Below, in pieces: positions 8,446 through 16,782 of a stretch of 64,000 bases of DNA. The notes below the pieces were generated by a model. That model saw only the letters and a list, made by a program, of their open reading frames with translations, did no database searches and was not told the origin of the DNA. The position numbers were made by a program, and so were the translations under genes. Positions within the stretch are counted from its first letter, which is position 1, and the number at the start of each line of letters is the position of its first letter. Where the stretch lies: assembly GCF_000175935.2 (NCBI RefSeq), contig NC_014837.1, positions 3,162,001-3,226,000 on the forward strand, read 5' to 3'. The DNA is from Pantoea sp. At-9b (GTDB taxonomy: Bacteria > Pseudomonadota > Gammaproteobacteria > Enterobacterales > Enterobacteriaceae).

Positions 8446-9254
8446 GTCGATGCCTTGTGTTGGCGCGCAACTGCGCGGTTGAGCCATTGGTTGAGCGCGT
8501 TCAGCAGCAGCAACAGCGGCAGAATCATCAGGATAAAAATCAGGGTGTAGGCAGAACCCACTTCCAGCCGCATCGAGGCATAGCTGTCAGCAAGACCGAC
8601 CGGCAGCGTTTTGGTCAGCGGCGTGTGCAGCATCCAGGTGATGTTGAACTCCCCCACCGACAGGGTGATAACCATAAAAGCACCGGCAAGAATGCCGTTA
8701 CGGCAGTTGGGCACCACCACGCTAAAGAAACGCTGCCAAAGGCTGGCACCGAGACTGGCGGAGGCTTCTTCCAGACGCGGCATATCCACCGCCTGCATCA
8801 CCGCCAGCACCGGACGCATCATAAATGGCAGGGTAAACAGCACATGGCCAATCAGGATAAATAACCAGCTATCGCGCAGGCCGGAGAACTGGCCATATAA
8901 CAGGATGATACCCAGCGCCGTGGCTAATCCCGGCAGCGCCACCGGCAACATCAGACACTCTTCAATACGCGCCGCCCAGCGGCCTGGCGCTTTCAGCAAG
9001 CCCCATGCGGCCGGTACGCCGATCACCAGCGTCACCAGCAGACAGCACAAGGCAATCAGCAACGACAGCCAAAAGGTGTCGGCATACATCTGCCACACCT
9101 GCTCCACCCACTTCAGCGTCAGACCGCTGCGCAGGCCGATAAAATAGTTGTTGGTCACCCCGGCCAGCATCGACAGCACCACCGGCACGATCATAAACAG
9201 CGCGGTGAGAGCAGTAATCAGCAGTTGCAGGGTAAAAAGTCCACGACGATTCAT
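8442..9254 (-). CDS. ABC transporter inner-membrane permease 2
   Basis: This 270-residue BPD_transp_1 permease has about six transmembrane segments, starting at residues 8-30. The cytoplasmic EAA-type coupling loop reads EEASASLGASLWQRFFSVVVPN. Its start overlaps the preceding permease stop by 4 bp, and its stop overlaps the ATPase start by 4 bp, indicating translational coupling. It pairs with permease 1 to form the membrane channel of the LacI-controlled importer. Confidence 0.92.
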   Translation of the reverse strand: MNRRGLFTLQLLITALTALFMIVPVVLSMLAGVTNNYFIGLRSGLTLKWVEQVWQMYADTFWLSLLIALCCLLVTLVIGVPAAWGLLKAPGRWAARIEECLMLPVALPGLATALGIILLYGQFSGLRDSWLFILIGHVLFTLPFMMRPVLAVMQAVDMPRLEEASASLGASLWQRFFSVVVPNCRNGILAGAFMVITLSVGEFNITWMLHTPLTKTLPVGLADSYASMRLEVGSAYTLIFILMILPLLLLLNALNQWLNRAVARQHKAST

Positions 9255-10117
9255 GCCGCCTCCTTCTCAGTGCGCTGCGCCAGACGGCGTGCAAGCATCA
9301 GTGCCAGCCAGGCAACGCCCCCCATCACCACGGACAGGGCCGCCGCCGTCGCGAAGTTGGCATAGTTGGTGAACTCGCCGTAGATGGTCAGCGGTAGCAC
9401 CGCCAAATCGGTGCCAAGGGTAAACGCGGTGCCAAACGCGCCCATGCTGGTGGCGAAACATAACGCCCCCGTGGAGAGCAGCGCCGGTTGCAGCCCCGGA
9501 ACAATCACATCCCAGGTGATGCGCCACTGACTGGCACCGAGCGAACGGGCCGCCTCTTCCAGTGAGTGGTCGAGTTTTTCACTGGCCGCCACCAGGGTGA
9601 CAATGGCGCGCGGCAGAGAGAAGTAGAGGTAGCCGATAAACAGCCCGATCAGCGAATAGGCCAGCGTCCAGCGTTCGTGCACCAGACTCATACTGATCTG
9701 CGCCAGTAACCCTTGTCGTCCGGCCAGCATCACCACCAGAAAACCGACCACCACGCCGGGAAATGCCAGCGGAAAGGTCAGCAGCGCCAGCAAAGTGCCG
9801 CGCCCGGTAAAACGCTGGCGTGCCAGAAAACAACCGACAGTCGCAGCAATGAGCAGCGTGGCGAACGTCACCGCCAGCGACAACAGCACGGTATTGAGCA
9901 AACTCAGCAGGTACTGCGGTTGACTGATCACCGTCCAGTAACCACTGTGTTGCGTGGTACGATCCGCCTGCATACCGATTTGCAGCAACCGGGCAAACGG
10001 CAGCAGCCAGAAGGCGCAGAAGAACAACAGCGCGGGCAGCGTCAGCCACAGCCAACGGCTGCCCGGCAGTTGGCGCGTCTGGCGGCGCGAGGCCGCCAGG
10101 GTGTCGGACAGCGACAT
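9251..10117 (-). CDS. ABC transporter inner-membrane permease 1
   Basis: This 288-residue permease has about six membrane segments and an EAA-type loop, LEEAARSLGASQWRITWDVI, that docks with the ATPase. The N-terminal 25 residues are cytoplasmic and basic. The start ATG overlaps the stop of the binding-protein gene as TAATG. Its arrangement with permease 2 resembles the split permeases of iron(III) and 2-aminoethylphosphonate importers (PhnU/PhnV type), but the substrate is inferred only loosely. Confidence 0.92.
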   Translation of the reverse strand: MSLSDTLAASRRQTRQLPGSRWLWLTLPALLFFCAFWLLPFARLLQIGMQADRTTQHSGYWTVISQPQYLLSLLNTVLLSLAVTFATLLIAATVGCFLARQRFTGRGTLLALLTFPLAFPGVVVGFLVVMLAGRQGLLAQISMSLVHERWTLAYSLIGLFIGYLYFSLPRAIVTLVAASEKLDHSLEEAARSLGASQWRITWDVIVPGLQPALLSTGALCFATSMGAFGTAFTLGTDLAVLPLTIYGEFTNYANFATAAALSVVMGGVAWLALMLARRLAQRTEKEAA

Positions 10118-11139
10118 TAATGGATCTCGCTCAGGTAACGGGCAGAGAACGCTTTCTGCGCATCGGCCATCTGCTGGTAATCAACGGTTTTAGCGCGCGC
10201 GTAATCACTATCTGGCAGGAAGTATTTTTTCGCTTCTGCCGACATCGCGGAGGTGCGAACCGGACGCAGGAACGCATTGGCCCAGATCGCCTGCCCTTTG
10301 TCGGACAACACATAATCGATCACTTTTTTGCCGTTGGCCTCATGCGGCGCGTTCTTCACCAGGCTGATAACGTAAGGCACCGTCACCGTTCCCTCTTGCG
10401 GGATCACAAAGGCCACGTTGGCGTGATCTTTGTATTTGGCGCGATAGGCGTTGAAGTCGTAGTCGAGCAGGATGGGGATCTCGCCGGAGATCAGACGGGC
10501 ATACGCGGTTTGCTTCGGTACAATCGGTTGGTTGGCCTGCAATTTCTTGAACCAGTTCAGACCCGGCGTGAAGTCGTGCATATTGCCGCCCAGCGCCTGG
10601 TTAACCGCCACTGCCGCGACATAGCCAACGAAGGCGCTGGCGGGATCAAGATAGCCGATCATCCCTTTGTATTCCGGCTTCAACAGATCATTCCAGGAGT
10701 GCGGAATTGGCGCGCCGCCCAGAGCATCAACGTTGACCATAAAGCCCATGGTGCCCGAATGCAGCGCCACCCATTTCCCGTTGGGATCTTTCATCCCGGC
10801 CGGGATTTCATCCCAGTGCTGCGGTTTGTAGCCGGTGATGACCCCGGCGCTGTCCGCCTGGATGCCAAAACTGACGCCGTAATAAACCACATCTGCCACC
10901 GGATTGCCCTGCTCCGCCACCATTTGCGCCAGCGCCTGGCCCGAGTTTTTGTTGTCCTGCGGCACCTGAATGCCGGTGTCTTGCGCGATGGCCTTTAACT
11001 GAGTGCCCCAATCAGCCCATTCTGGCGGGCAGTTGTAGCAAATCGCCGTCTCCGCCGCCTGGGTCAGCCCGCTGAATAACGAACCGATCGTCAGGGCCAG
11101 TGCTCCGGCCACGATTTTAACTTTTTTCTTTAATTTCAT
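10117..11139 (-). CDS. Periplasmic substrate-binding protein of the importer
   Basis: This 340-residue protein has a Sec signal peptide ending near residue 28 (GLTQA-AETA). The mature part is a type 2 periplasmic binding protein of the AfuA/PhnS/PotD group, with segments ADVVYYGVSFGIQA, HSWNDLLKPEYKGMIGYLDP and ILLDYDFNAYRAKYKDH. A CYNCPPEW stretch just after the signal is unusual and could form a disulfide. Its ATG overlaps the LacI gene stop as ATGA, so the regulator and binding protein are co-translated. The substrate is not determined; the downstream phosphodiesterase favours a phosphate ester or phosphonate over free iron. Confidence 0.88.
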   Translation of the reverse strand: MKLKKKVKIVAGALALTIGSLFSGLTQAAETAICYNCPPEWADWGTQLKAIAQDTGIQVPQDNKNSGQALAQMVAEQGNPVADVVYYGVSFGIQADSAGVITGYKPQHWDEIPAGMKDPNGKWVALHSGTMGFMVNVDALGGAPIPHSWNDLLKPEYKGMIGYLDPASAFVGYVAAVAVNQALGGNMHDFTPGLNWFKKLQANQPIVPKQTAYARLISGEIPILLDYDFNAYRAKYKDHANVAFVIPQEGTVTVPYVISLVKNAPHEANGKKVIDYVLSDKGQAIWANAFLRPVRTSAMSAEAKKYFLPDSDYARAKTVDYQQMADAQKAFSARYLSEIH

Positions 11140-12146
11140 GATGGTTCCCTGGTGTTGGCAATGTCAGAAGCAAAAGGTGCGGCCACGCTTTCGCCGGGCC
11201 GCAGTTGGTGAGCCAGTACGCGCGTACCGCGGCTGGCCTGTTGTAAAAGCATGTCGATGGCGCAGGTTCCCAGCCCTTCACCGGGTTGCGCGACACTCGC
11301 CAGCGAGGGCGCGAGCTGTTCACCGATATCGATGCCATCAAAACCCATCACCGAAAGCTGTTGCGGGATGGGTACTCCGGCACGCTGGGCTGCGCCAATC
11401 AGGCTGATGGCCAGCAAATCGTTGGTGCAGATGACGGCAGTCAAGGCGGATGGCCCCTGCAACCAAGGTTGCAGCAGGGCAAAATCAGAATGGGTGTGAC
11501 TGGGCATTTCAATTACCGGCAGGGCGGCCTGTTGCAGCGCATCGCAGTAGCCCTGATAACGCAGGCGGGCGCGATCGGACTGCAACATCGGTCCGGCAAT
11601 CATGCCGATGTGTTGATGCCCGAGTCGGCGCAGGTAATCGGTCGCTTCACGCATCGCGACACGGTTATCGACACACACGGCTGGCCAGTCGTGCTGTTGC
11701 GGTACATTATGCGCCAGCACAAACGGCATCTGCGCCTCATGCAAGGTATGCAGCACCGCGCTGTTATCGGCATCCGCCACGGTTAATACCAACCCGGCCA
11801 CCCGCTGACGCAGCATATGTTCGACAATCGCCGCTTCGCGCTCCGGTTGATAATCACTGGTCGCCACCAGCAGCCCAAATCCCGCCTGGCGCGCCTGGCG
11901 TTCCATGGCCTGCAACTGCTGTGAAAAGATCGGGTTCAACAACGAGGGCAGTAACACGCCGAGTGTGGTGGAGTTTTGCGTGCGAAGCTGACGAGCAATA
12001 TGGTTCGGGCGAAAACCCAATTGTTCTGATGCGGCCAGTACCTTGTTTAAGGTATCCGGGCGCAGCAGATGGGGATCAGAGAAGGCACGTGCCGCTGTTG
12101 CGCGCGAAACGCCAGCCAGCTTTGCCACACTCACTAAATCGGACAT
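11136..12146 (-). CDS. LacI/GalR-family regulator heading the ABC operon
   Basis: This 336-residue repressor has an N-terminal helix-turn-helix, SVAKLAGVSRATAARAFSD (residues 5-23), a hinge-helix region (HIARQLRTQNS), and a periplasmic-binding-protein-like effector domain from about 60 to 330. The ATG at 12146 places the HTH at the very N terminus as usual; the in-frame upstream ATG at 12182 would lie inside the palindromic operator. It is the first gene of the transporter operon, so it very probably autoregulates through the palindrome at 12166-12183. The inducer is unknown but should be the transported compound or a product. Confidence 0.93.
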   Translation of the reverse strand: MSDLVSVAKLAGVSRATAARAFSDPHLLRPDTLNKVLAASEQLGFRPNHIARQLRTQNSTTLGVLLPSLLNPIFSQQLQAMERQARQAGFGLLVATSDYQPEREAAIVEHMLRQRVAGLVLTVADADNSAVLHTLHEAQMPFVLAHNVPQQHDWPAVCVDNRVAMREATDYLRRLGHQHIGMIAGPMLQSDRARLRYQGYCDALQQAALPVIEMPSHTHSDFALLQPWLQGPSALTAVICTNDLLAISLIGAAQRAGVPIPQQLSVMGFDGIDIGEQLAPSLASVAQPGEGLGTCAIDMLLQQASRGTRVLAHQLRPGESVAAPFASDIANTREPS

Positions 12147-12165
12147 GTTCGCCTCGTTGGTTGCT

Positions 12166-12183
12166 AATGAGATCGATCTCATT
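12166..12183. promoter_or_regulatory. Perfect 18-bp palindromic operator before the LacI-ABC operon
   Basis: AATGAGATCGATCTCATT is a perfect palindrome with a central CG, the usual symmetry of LacI-family operators. It lies 20 bp upstream of the regulator start codon. Autoregulation of the whole operon is inferred from position. Confidence 0.7.
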
Positions 12184-12272
12184 GGCGCTTAACTTAACGG
12201 CGAACTGTGACAGCCACATCGCGGGGAGATGACAACAACATGACAGCAGCCGAAGCTGCCGTCCGGGAACCC

Positions 12273-12881
12273 TTACAGCATCAGGAAGGCATAACCTTCG
12301 TTTTGCAGCGTTGCCACCGTGGTGCCGCTGGAGAGGGTATGTGTCACCATCGGGTCAATCCATTCGCGCTCCAGCTGATGGAAAGCCACCGACTGATCGC
12401 AAATCGATACCTTCACCCCGGCTTTTTCCAACTCACTGATCAACTTCAGGTTGGGGTTATCCACGCCATAGGCTTTGCGGAACTGTTCGTTGTTCAGTGC
12501 CGCAGGCACCGCATCGCTATTGATCGACACAACAAAGTTCAGCTGTTCCAGCGGCACACCGGCGGCGTAATAAAGATTGGTCACACGCGCGACACGTTCC
12601 AGTCCGAGGTTCGGCTGGCGAATATCCCCTTCACTGCGGTTAATCTGGAACACGATTTTATTGCTCAATCCAGGCGTGCTGCCTGGATTGTATGCAGGCG
12701 TGTTGACGAAGTGGATCTTACCGTAACCCGCGATCGCTGGCGTGCTCCAGAAATCAGCCGGTTCGGTTTTCTTGTCCGCAAACTTGTCGCTGAATTTATC
12801 GACAAGTTCGGGAAGCTGGAGCACGTTGCCGCCCACAAAACCGGCCAGTGCTGCTACAACAATGTATGTCGCTGGACGCAT
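12273..12881 (-). CDS. Membrane-anchored DsrE-like protein, copy B
   Basis: This 202-residue protein has an N-terminal hydrophobic helix (about residues 3-22) and a DsrE/DsrF-like domain (about 60-200). Telling segments are GLSNKIVFQINRSEGDIRQP, NLGLERVARVTNLY, LNFVVSINSDAVPA and VSICDQSVAFH, where the Cys is the candidate active or sulfur-carrying residue. A GAGGAG ribosome site before the ATG at 12881 decides the start. It is 33 bp downstream of a paralogue with the same domain, and together they look like a two-gene operon. The N-terminal anchor implies periplasmic exposure. Function is unknown. Confidence 0.8.
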   Translation of the reverse strand: MRPATYIVVAALAGFVGGNVLQLPELVDKFSDKFADKKTEPADFWSTPAIAGYGKIHFVNTPAYNPGSTPGLSNKIVFQINRSEGDIRQPNLGLERVARVTNLYYAAGVPLEQLNFVVSINSDAVPAALNNEQFRKAYGVDNPNLKLISELEKAGVKVSICDQSVAFHQLEREWIDPMVTHTLSSGTTVATLQNEGYAFLML

Positions 12882-12914
12882 TTCACTTCTCCTCAACCAT
12901 CACCAAAATGCCTG

Positions 12915-13520
12915 TTACATTTGCAACCACGCATAACCCTGATTTTGCAGCGTCGACACCGTCGTCGGGCTGGAGAGCGCGTGAATTACCGATTTATCGA
13001 TCCAGTCATTGGGATAGTGATGAAACGCCACCGACTGATCGCACACCGACACCTTTATTCCCTGTTTATTCAGTTCCGCAATCAGCGGCAGATTGGGGTT
13101 ATCGGTGCCATAAAATTGTTTGAAATGCGTGTTATCCAGCATTGCCGGAGTGGCATCCCCGGTGACCGACACCACGAAGTGCAGCTGATCGGCCGGTACG
13201 CCAGAGGCGATATACAAGTTCACCACCCTTGCCACACGCTCCAGGCCGAGGTTAGGACGGGCAATATCCCCTTCGTTTTTGGTGAGCTGAAAGACGATTT
13301 TATTGCTCAATCCGGGCACCGGTTTAAAGGCCGCATCGGGTTCGTAATGGATCTTGCCGTACCCTTCAATACCCGGGGTGCTCCAGAAGCCTTCCGGGTC
13401 GACGGGGGGCGCAGAAAAGTGGTTCATCACCCGTTGATAGATATCATCGCTTCGACTGACGACAGCTCCGACAAAGCCCCCAACAATCGCTATCAGGGTC
13501 CAGGAGACAACAGTACGCAT
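12915..13520 (-). CDS. Membrane-anchored DsrE-like protein, copy A
   Basis: This 201-residue paralogue of the next gene has an N-terminal hydrophobic segment (residues 3-22) and the same core: GFWSTPGIEGYGKIHY, GLSNKIVFQLTKNEGDIARP, LHFVVSVTGDATPAML and VSVCDQSVAFHHY. GGAGAG precedes the ATG at 13520; an in-frame upstream ATG at 13559 lacks comparable support. The conserved Cys lies in a DsrE-type position, but no partner DsrF/H genes are nearby, so sulfur relay is only a possibility. The two copies keep the same domain order and motifs but have diverged widely in sequence, so the duplication is old. Confidence 0.8.
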   Translation of the reverse strand: MRTVVSWTLIAIVGGFVGAVVSRSDDIYQRVMNHFSAPPVDPEGFWSTPGIEGYGKIHYEPDAAFKPVPGLSNKIVFQLTKNEGDIARPNLGLERVARVVNLYIASGVPADQLHFVVSVTGDATPAMLDNTHFKQFYGTDNPNLPLIAELNKQGIKVSVCDQSVAFHHYPNDWIDKSVIHALSSPTTVSTLQNQGYAWLQM

Positions 13521-14174
13521 AGAGACTCTCCGGCAAGCATTCACAGTCCGTTTGAACAAAGTACGTTATCTATACCACACCAGGACAACGCCTAAAGCAG
13601 GCGGATTCGCTGACCACGCGCGGTTTAGTTGCAGGAAAAATAATGAGTAACGCTAATTGAATAACAACCTTGATGGAGTCAGCGCGAGGAGTTGAAAAAT
13701 GGCTGGTCGGAAGTTTTGCCAGGCACCGCGATTGTCATGACAATCACCGACTTAAAATATGACCATCTTAATATGCAGTGCCGCGTTTAACCTTTTGCGT
13801 CATGATAAACAACGTCGATGGATAAATCGGGCCAGTATGGCGTTTCATCAGATGTTTTTCAGAGTAAACCTGGAAAAAATCATGCCACATTCAATTATTT
13901 TGAGTAACTTTACGCATCTTTAATCTAAGCCAACCGAAAACAACCTGTAGATATTCAGGTTGCCTTATTCAAATTTTTGCTACTGTTATCCACCTGTCAC
14001 AGCAACATTTTGCATTCATCACCTTCCCTTACGCTGCTTGCTTGTCAGCTGCGCGTGGTTAAGATAAAGGGTCAGTGTCGCGCCGCGACGGAATGTGCGT
14101 TAACTGAACGCGATGACAGAACATTTGCATCACTTAACGGTCCAATTTTCGGACACTTTTTACAGGATCAAGGC
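13521..14174. other. 654-bp intergenic region upstream of bepA and the DsrE pair
   Basis: No convincing gene is visible here. The region is AT-richer than its surroundings and separates two divergent transcripts. It contains a 16-bp perfect palindrome (13730-13745) and an inverted repeat CAACCTG/CAGGTTG (13941-13962). A long open frame runs upstream from bepA to 13977, but it does not resemble a protein. Confidence 0.6.
13730..13745. promoter_or_regulatory. 16-bp perfect palindrome in the bepA upstream region
   Basis: GATTGTCATGACAATC is perfectly symmetric and could be a dimeric regulator site. It lies about 210 bp from the DsrE gene start and 430 bp from the bepA start. The cognate regulator is not known. 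Confidence 0.35.
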
Positions 14175-15641
14175 ATGTTTAACCGGTTGAAGAAATCAGC
14201 GCTGGCGGCCCTTATTCCTGCGCTGCTTCTCACGCCTGCGCTGAGTGCCAGAGCTGACGTGAGCGACTCGCTACCCGATATGGGCACCACCGCTGGTGCC
14301 ACGCTGTCGATTAATCAGGAATTGCAGATTGGCGATTTCTATGTGCGGCAATTACGTGCCAGCGCACCACTGATCAACGATCCGCTGTTGAATCAATATA
14401 TCAATCAACTCGGACAGCGACTGGTGGCCCACGCCGATTCAGTCCGGACGCCGTTTCATTTTTACCTGATCCAGAATGATGAACTGAACGCCTTTGCTTT
14501 CTTTGGCGGCAATGTGGTGCTGCATTCGGCGCTGTTCCGTTTTACCGACAACGAAAGCCAGCTGGCATCGGTAATGGCGCACGAAATTTCCCACGTGACG
14601 CAGCGCCACCTGGCACGTGCGATGGAAGAACAGAAACGCAATGCCCCGCTCACCTGGGTCGGCGCTCTCGGTTCGATTCTGTTGGCGATCGCGAACCCGC
14701 AGGCGGGTATGGCCGGTTTGATGGGCACCCTCGCCGGTACGCAGCAGGGCATGATCAGCTTTACACAAAGCAATGAACAGGAAGCGGATCGCATCGGCAT
14801 TCAGGTGTTGCAACGCGCCGGCTTTGATCCCCAGGCGATGCCGAATTTCCTGCAAAAACTGGCTGATCAGAGCCGCTTCTCATCCAAACCCCCGGAAATT
14901 CTGCTGACCCACCCCCTGCCCGATAGCCGCCTGGCGGATGCGCGTAACCGCGCCAACCAGATGCGCCCGGTAGTGGTGCAGTCTTCGCAGGATTTCTATA
15001 TGGCAAAAGTGCGTGCCCTTGGCATGTATTCCACCGGTCAAAATCAGCTGACCGATGACTTGCTCGATCAATACGCTAAAGGTAATGCCCGCGAGCAACA
15101 GGCGTCGCAATATGGCAAAGCCGTGCAGTTTTTGCAGGCAAAAAGCTTTGAAAACGCGAAGAAAATTATCGCGCCGATGCTGGCCAAACAGCCGGATAAC
15201 CTCTGGTTTCTCGATATCATGAGCGACATCGATATTGGCCTGAATCAGCCGCAGCAGGCCATCAATCTGTTGAGCAGCGCCAAAGGCAGCAACAGCAATC
15301 CGGTGATCCAGATTAACCTCGCCAATGCCTACGTTGAGGCCAAACAACCGGCCAACGCCAGCCGCATTCTCCATCGTTACACTTGGTCAAACCCGAACGA
15401 TCCGAACGGTTGGGATCTGTTGGCACAGGCATCGGCGGCCCAGGGCTTGCAAGATGAAGAATTATCGGCACGCGCAGAAGGGCTGGCGCTGAATGGTCAG
15501 ATGGATCAGGCGATCAGAGCACTGAGCAGCGCCAGCGCCCAGGTGCCGCTCGGCAGCCTGAAACAGGCTCGTTATGATGCACGCATCGACCAATTCCGTG
15601 AGCTGCAAAAACGCTTCCAACAGTATCAAAAAGGATCTTAA
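14175..15641 (+). CDS. bepA: Periplasmic chaperone/metalloprotease BepA
   Basis: BepA (YfgC) matures LptD and degrades misfolded outer-membrane barrels in the periplasm, working with the BAM complex. The 488-residue protein has a signal peptide (about 1-27, ending LSARA), an M48 protease domain with HEISH at 136-140 and the third zinc ligand in QEADRIG, and a C-terminal TPR domain (about 310-480). The ATG at 14175 with AGGATCAAGG upstream gives the E. coli length (487). It is followed 2 bp later by yfgD, as in E. coli. Sigma-E control is known in E. coli; I did not identify the promoter. Confidence 0.97.
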   Translation: MFNRLKKSALAALIPALLLTPALSARADVSDSLPDMGTTAGATLSINQELQIGDFYVRQLRASAPLINDPLLNQYINQLGQRLVAHADSVRTPFHFYLIQNDELNAFAFFGGNVVLHSALFRFTDNESQLASVMAHEISHVTQRHLARAMEEQKRNAPLTWVGALGSILLAIANPQAGMAGLMGTLAGTQQGMISFTQSNEQEADRIGIQVLQRAGFDPQAMPNFLQKLADQSRFSSKPPEILLTHPLPDSRLADARNRANQMRPVVVQSSQDFYMAKVRALGMYSTGQNQLTDDLLDQYAKGNAREQQASQYGKAVQFLQAKSFENAKKIIAPMLAKQPDNLWFLDIMSDIDIGLNQPQQAINLLSSAKGSNSNPVIQINLANAYVEAKQPANASRILHRYTWSNPNDPNGWDLLAQASAAQGLQDEELSARAEGLALNGQMDQAIRALSSASAQVPLGSLKQARYDARIDQFRELQKRFQQYQKGS

Positions 15642-15643
15642 TC

Positions 15644-15991
15644 ATGGTGACCATTTATCATAATCCACGTTGCAGCAAGAGCCGCGAAACTCTGGCGCTG
15701 CTGCAACAGCAAGGCGTGCAGCCGGAAGTGGTGCTGTATCTGGAAACACCACCAGACGCGCCCACGCTCAAAGCGTTGTTGAAAAAACTGGGTATGACGA
15801 GCGCACGCGAACTGATGCGTCGCAAAGAGGATCTGTATAAATCGCTGGAGTTAGCCGAACCCGGTCTCAGCGAGGATCAGCTGATACAGGCGCTGGTCGA
15901 GCATCCCAAATTGATTGAACGCCCGATTGTGATTAAAGGTGAACAGGCGCGTCTTGGCCGCCCGCCGGAAGCGGTACTGGAGATTATTTAA
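15644..15991 (+). CDS. yfgD: ArsC-family reductase-like protein YfgD
   Basis: This 115-residue thioredoxin-fold protein of the ArsC/Spx family contains [14 protein letters not shown], with the nucleophilic Cys in the NPRCSKS loop, and RPIVI near the C terminus. It resembles E. coli YfgD closely. There is no adjacent arsB or arsR, so arsenate resistance is not implied by context. It follows bepA with 2 bp between stop and start, and its 3' end overlaps the convergent hda stop by 4 bp. Confidence 0.93.
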   Translation: MVTIYHNPRCSKSRETLALLQQQGVQPEVVLYLETPPDAPTLKALLKKLGMTSARELMRRKEDLYKSLELAEPGLSEDQLIQALVEHPKLIERPIVIKGEQARLGRPPEAVLEII

Positions 15992-16689
15992 AGCCCCAGC
16001 GCTTCTTTGACAAAAGGAATGGTGAGTTTGCGTTGTGCGCTGATGGAGGCGCGATCCAGCCGGTCCAGCGTGTCAAACAGAGTCCGCATTTCGCGGTCGA
16101 GGCGTTTCAGCAGGAAGCGCCCGACATCCTCCGGCAATTCAAAGCCACGGATCCCGGCTCGCAGCTGCATCGCCTGCAATTTGTCATCATCCGACAACGG
16201 CTGTAAACGGTAGATCTGCCCCCAGTCGAGGCGCGATGCCAGATCCGGCAGTCCGAGATTGAGCTGACGCGGTGGACGATCGCCAGTGATCAGCAAACGC
16301 GTTTTACCGATTTCCAGGATGCGATTGTAGAGATCGAAAATCGCCATCTCCCACTCCGCCTCCCCGGCGATACACTCGATATTATCGATGCAGACCAGCG
16401 CCAGATGTTCCATACCTTCCAGCACTTCCGGCACGAACCAAGTGCGTTTATCCAGCGGGACATAGCCAACCGCCTCACCCCGAGCCGACATCTCGGCGCA
16501 CGCCGCGTGCAACAGATGGCTGCGACCACCGCCTTCGCGGGACCAGAAGTAGAGATAGCTGCCGTGTTGCTGCACCAACGCACCCTGAAGTGCGGCTAAC
16601 AGGGACGGGTTTTCCCCTGGCCAAAAGCTGGCAAAGGTTTCGTCATCAGGTAAGTAAAGTGGCAATGAAAGCTGTGCCGGCGTGTTCAG
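15988..16689 (-). CDS. hda: DnaA inactivator Hda, CTG start
   Basis: Hda is an AAA+ protein that, with the DNA-loaded beta clamp, stimulates DnaA-ATP hydrolysis and prevents over-initiation. The clamp-binding motif [12 protein letters not shown] is at the N terminus. E. coli Hda is known to start at a CTG; here the same codon (16687-16689) precedes [10 protein letters not shown], a TGAGGTG ribosome site sits just upstream, and the product is 233 residues, equal to E. coli. The in-frame ATG at 16776 adds 29 unrelated residues. Domain residues include [10 protein letters not shown] (Walker B), TGDRPPRQL and LASRLDWG. It lies downstream of uraA. Confidence 0.93.
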   Translation of the reverse strand: MNTPAQLSLPLYLPDDETFASFWPGENPSLLAALQGALVQQHGSYLYFWSREGGGRSHLLHAACAEMSARGEAVGYVPLDKRTWFVPEVLEGMEHLALVCIDNIECIAGEAEWEMAIFDLYNRILEIGKTRLLITGDRPPRQLNLGLPDLASRLDWGQIYRLQPLSDDDKLQAMQLRAGIRGFELPEDVGRFLLKRLDREMRTLFDTLDRLDRASISAQRKLTIPFVKEALGL

Positions 16690-16782
16690 AAGCACCTCAG
16701 CGTATGAACGGGCAGAAAACGCGGCAAGTCTATCACGATCCTTGCCAGAGATGAACCGGGCTTCCCTGCCCGGCAAACGCGC

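Noticed and set aside
10120..10998. 292-codon frame opposite the binding-protein gene
   Set aside because: Antisense shadow; the minus-strand gene has signal peptide, operon overlaps and family motifs.
12207..13595. 462-codon plus-strand frame across the DsrE-like pair
   Set aside because: It is antisense to both genes. The internal repetition reflects the paralogous genes on the other strand.
13699..13740. 13-residue frame with a GAGGAG ribosome site in the bepA upstream region
   Set aside because: Too short to support; it ends inside the palindrome and resembles no known leader peptide.
13977..14174. N-terminal extension of bepA
   Set aside because: The added 66 residues lack similarity to BepA and would bury the signal peptide; the ATG at 14175 has a good ribosome site.
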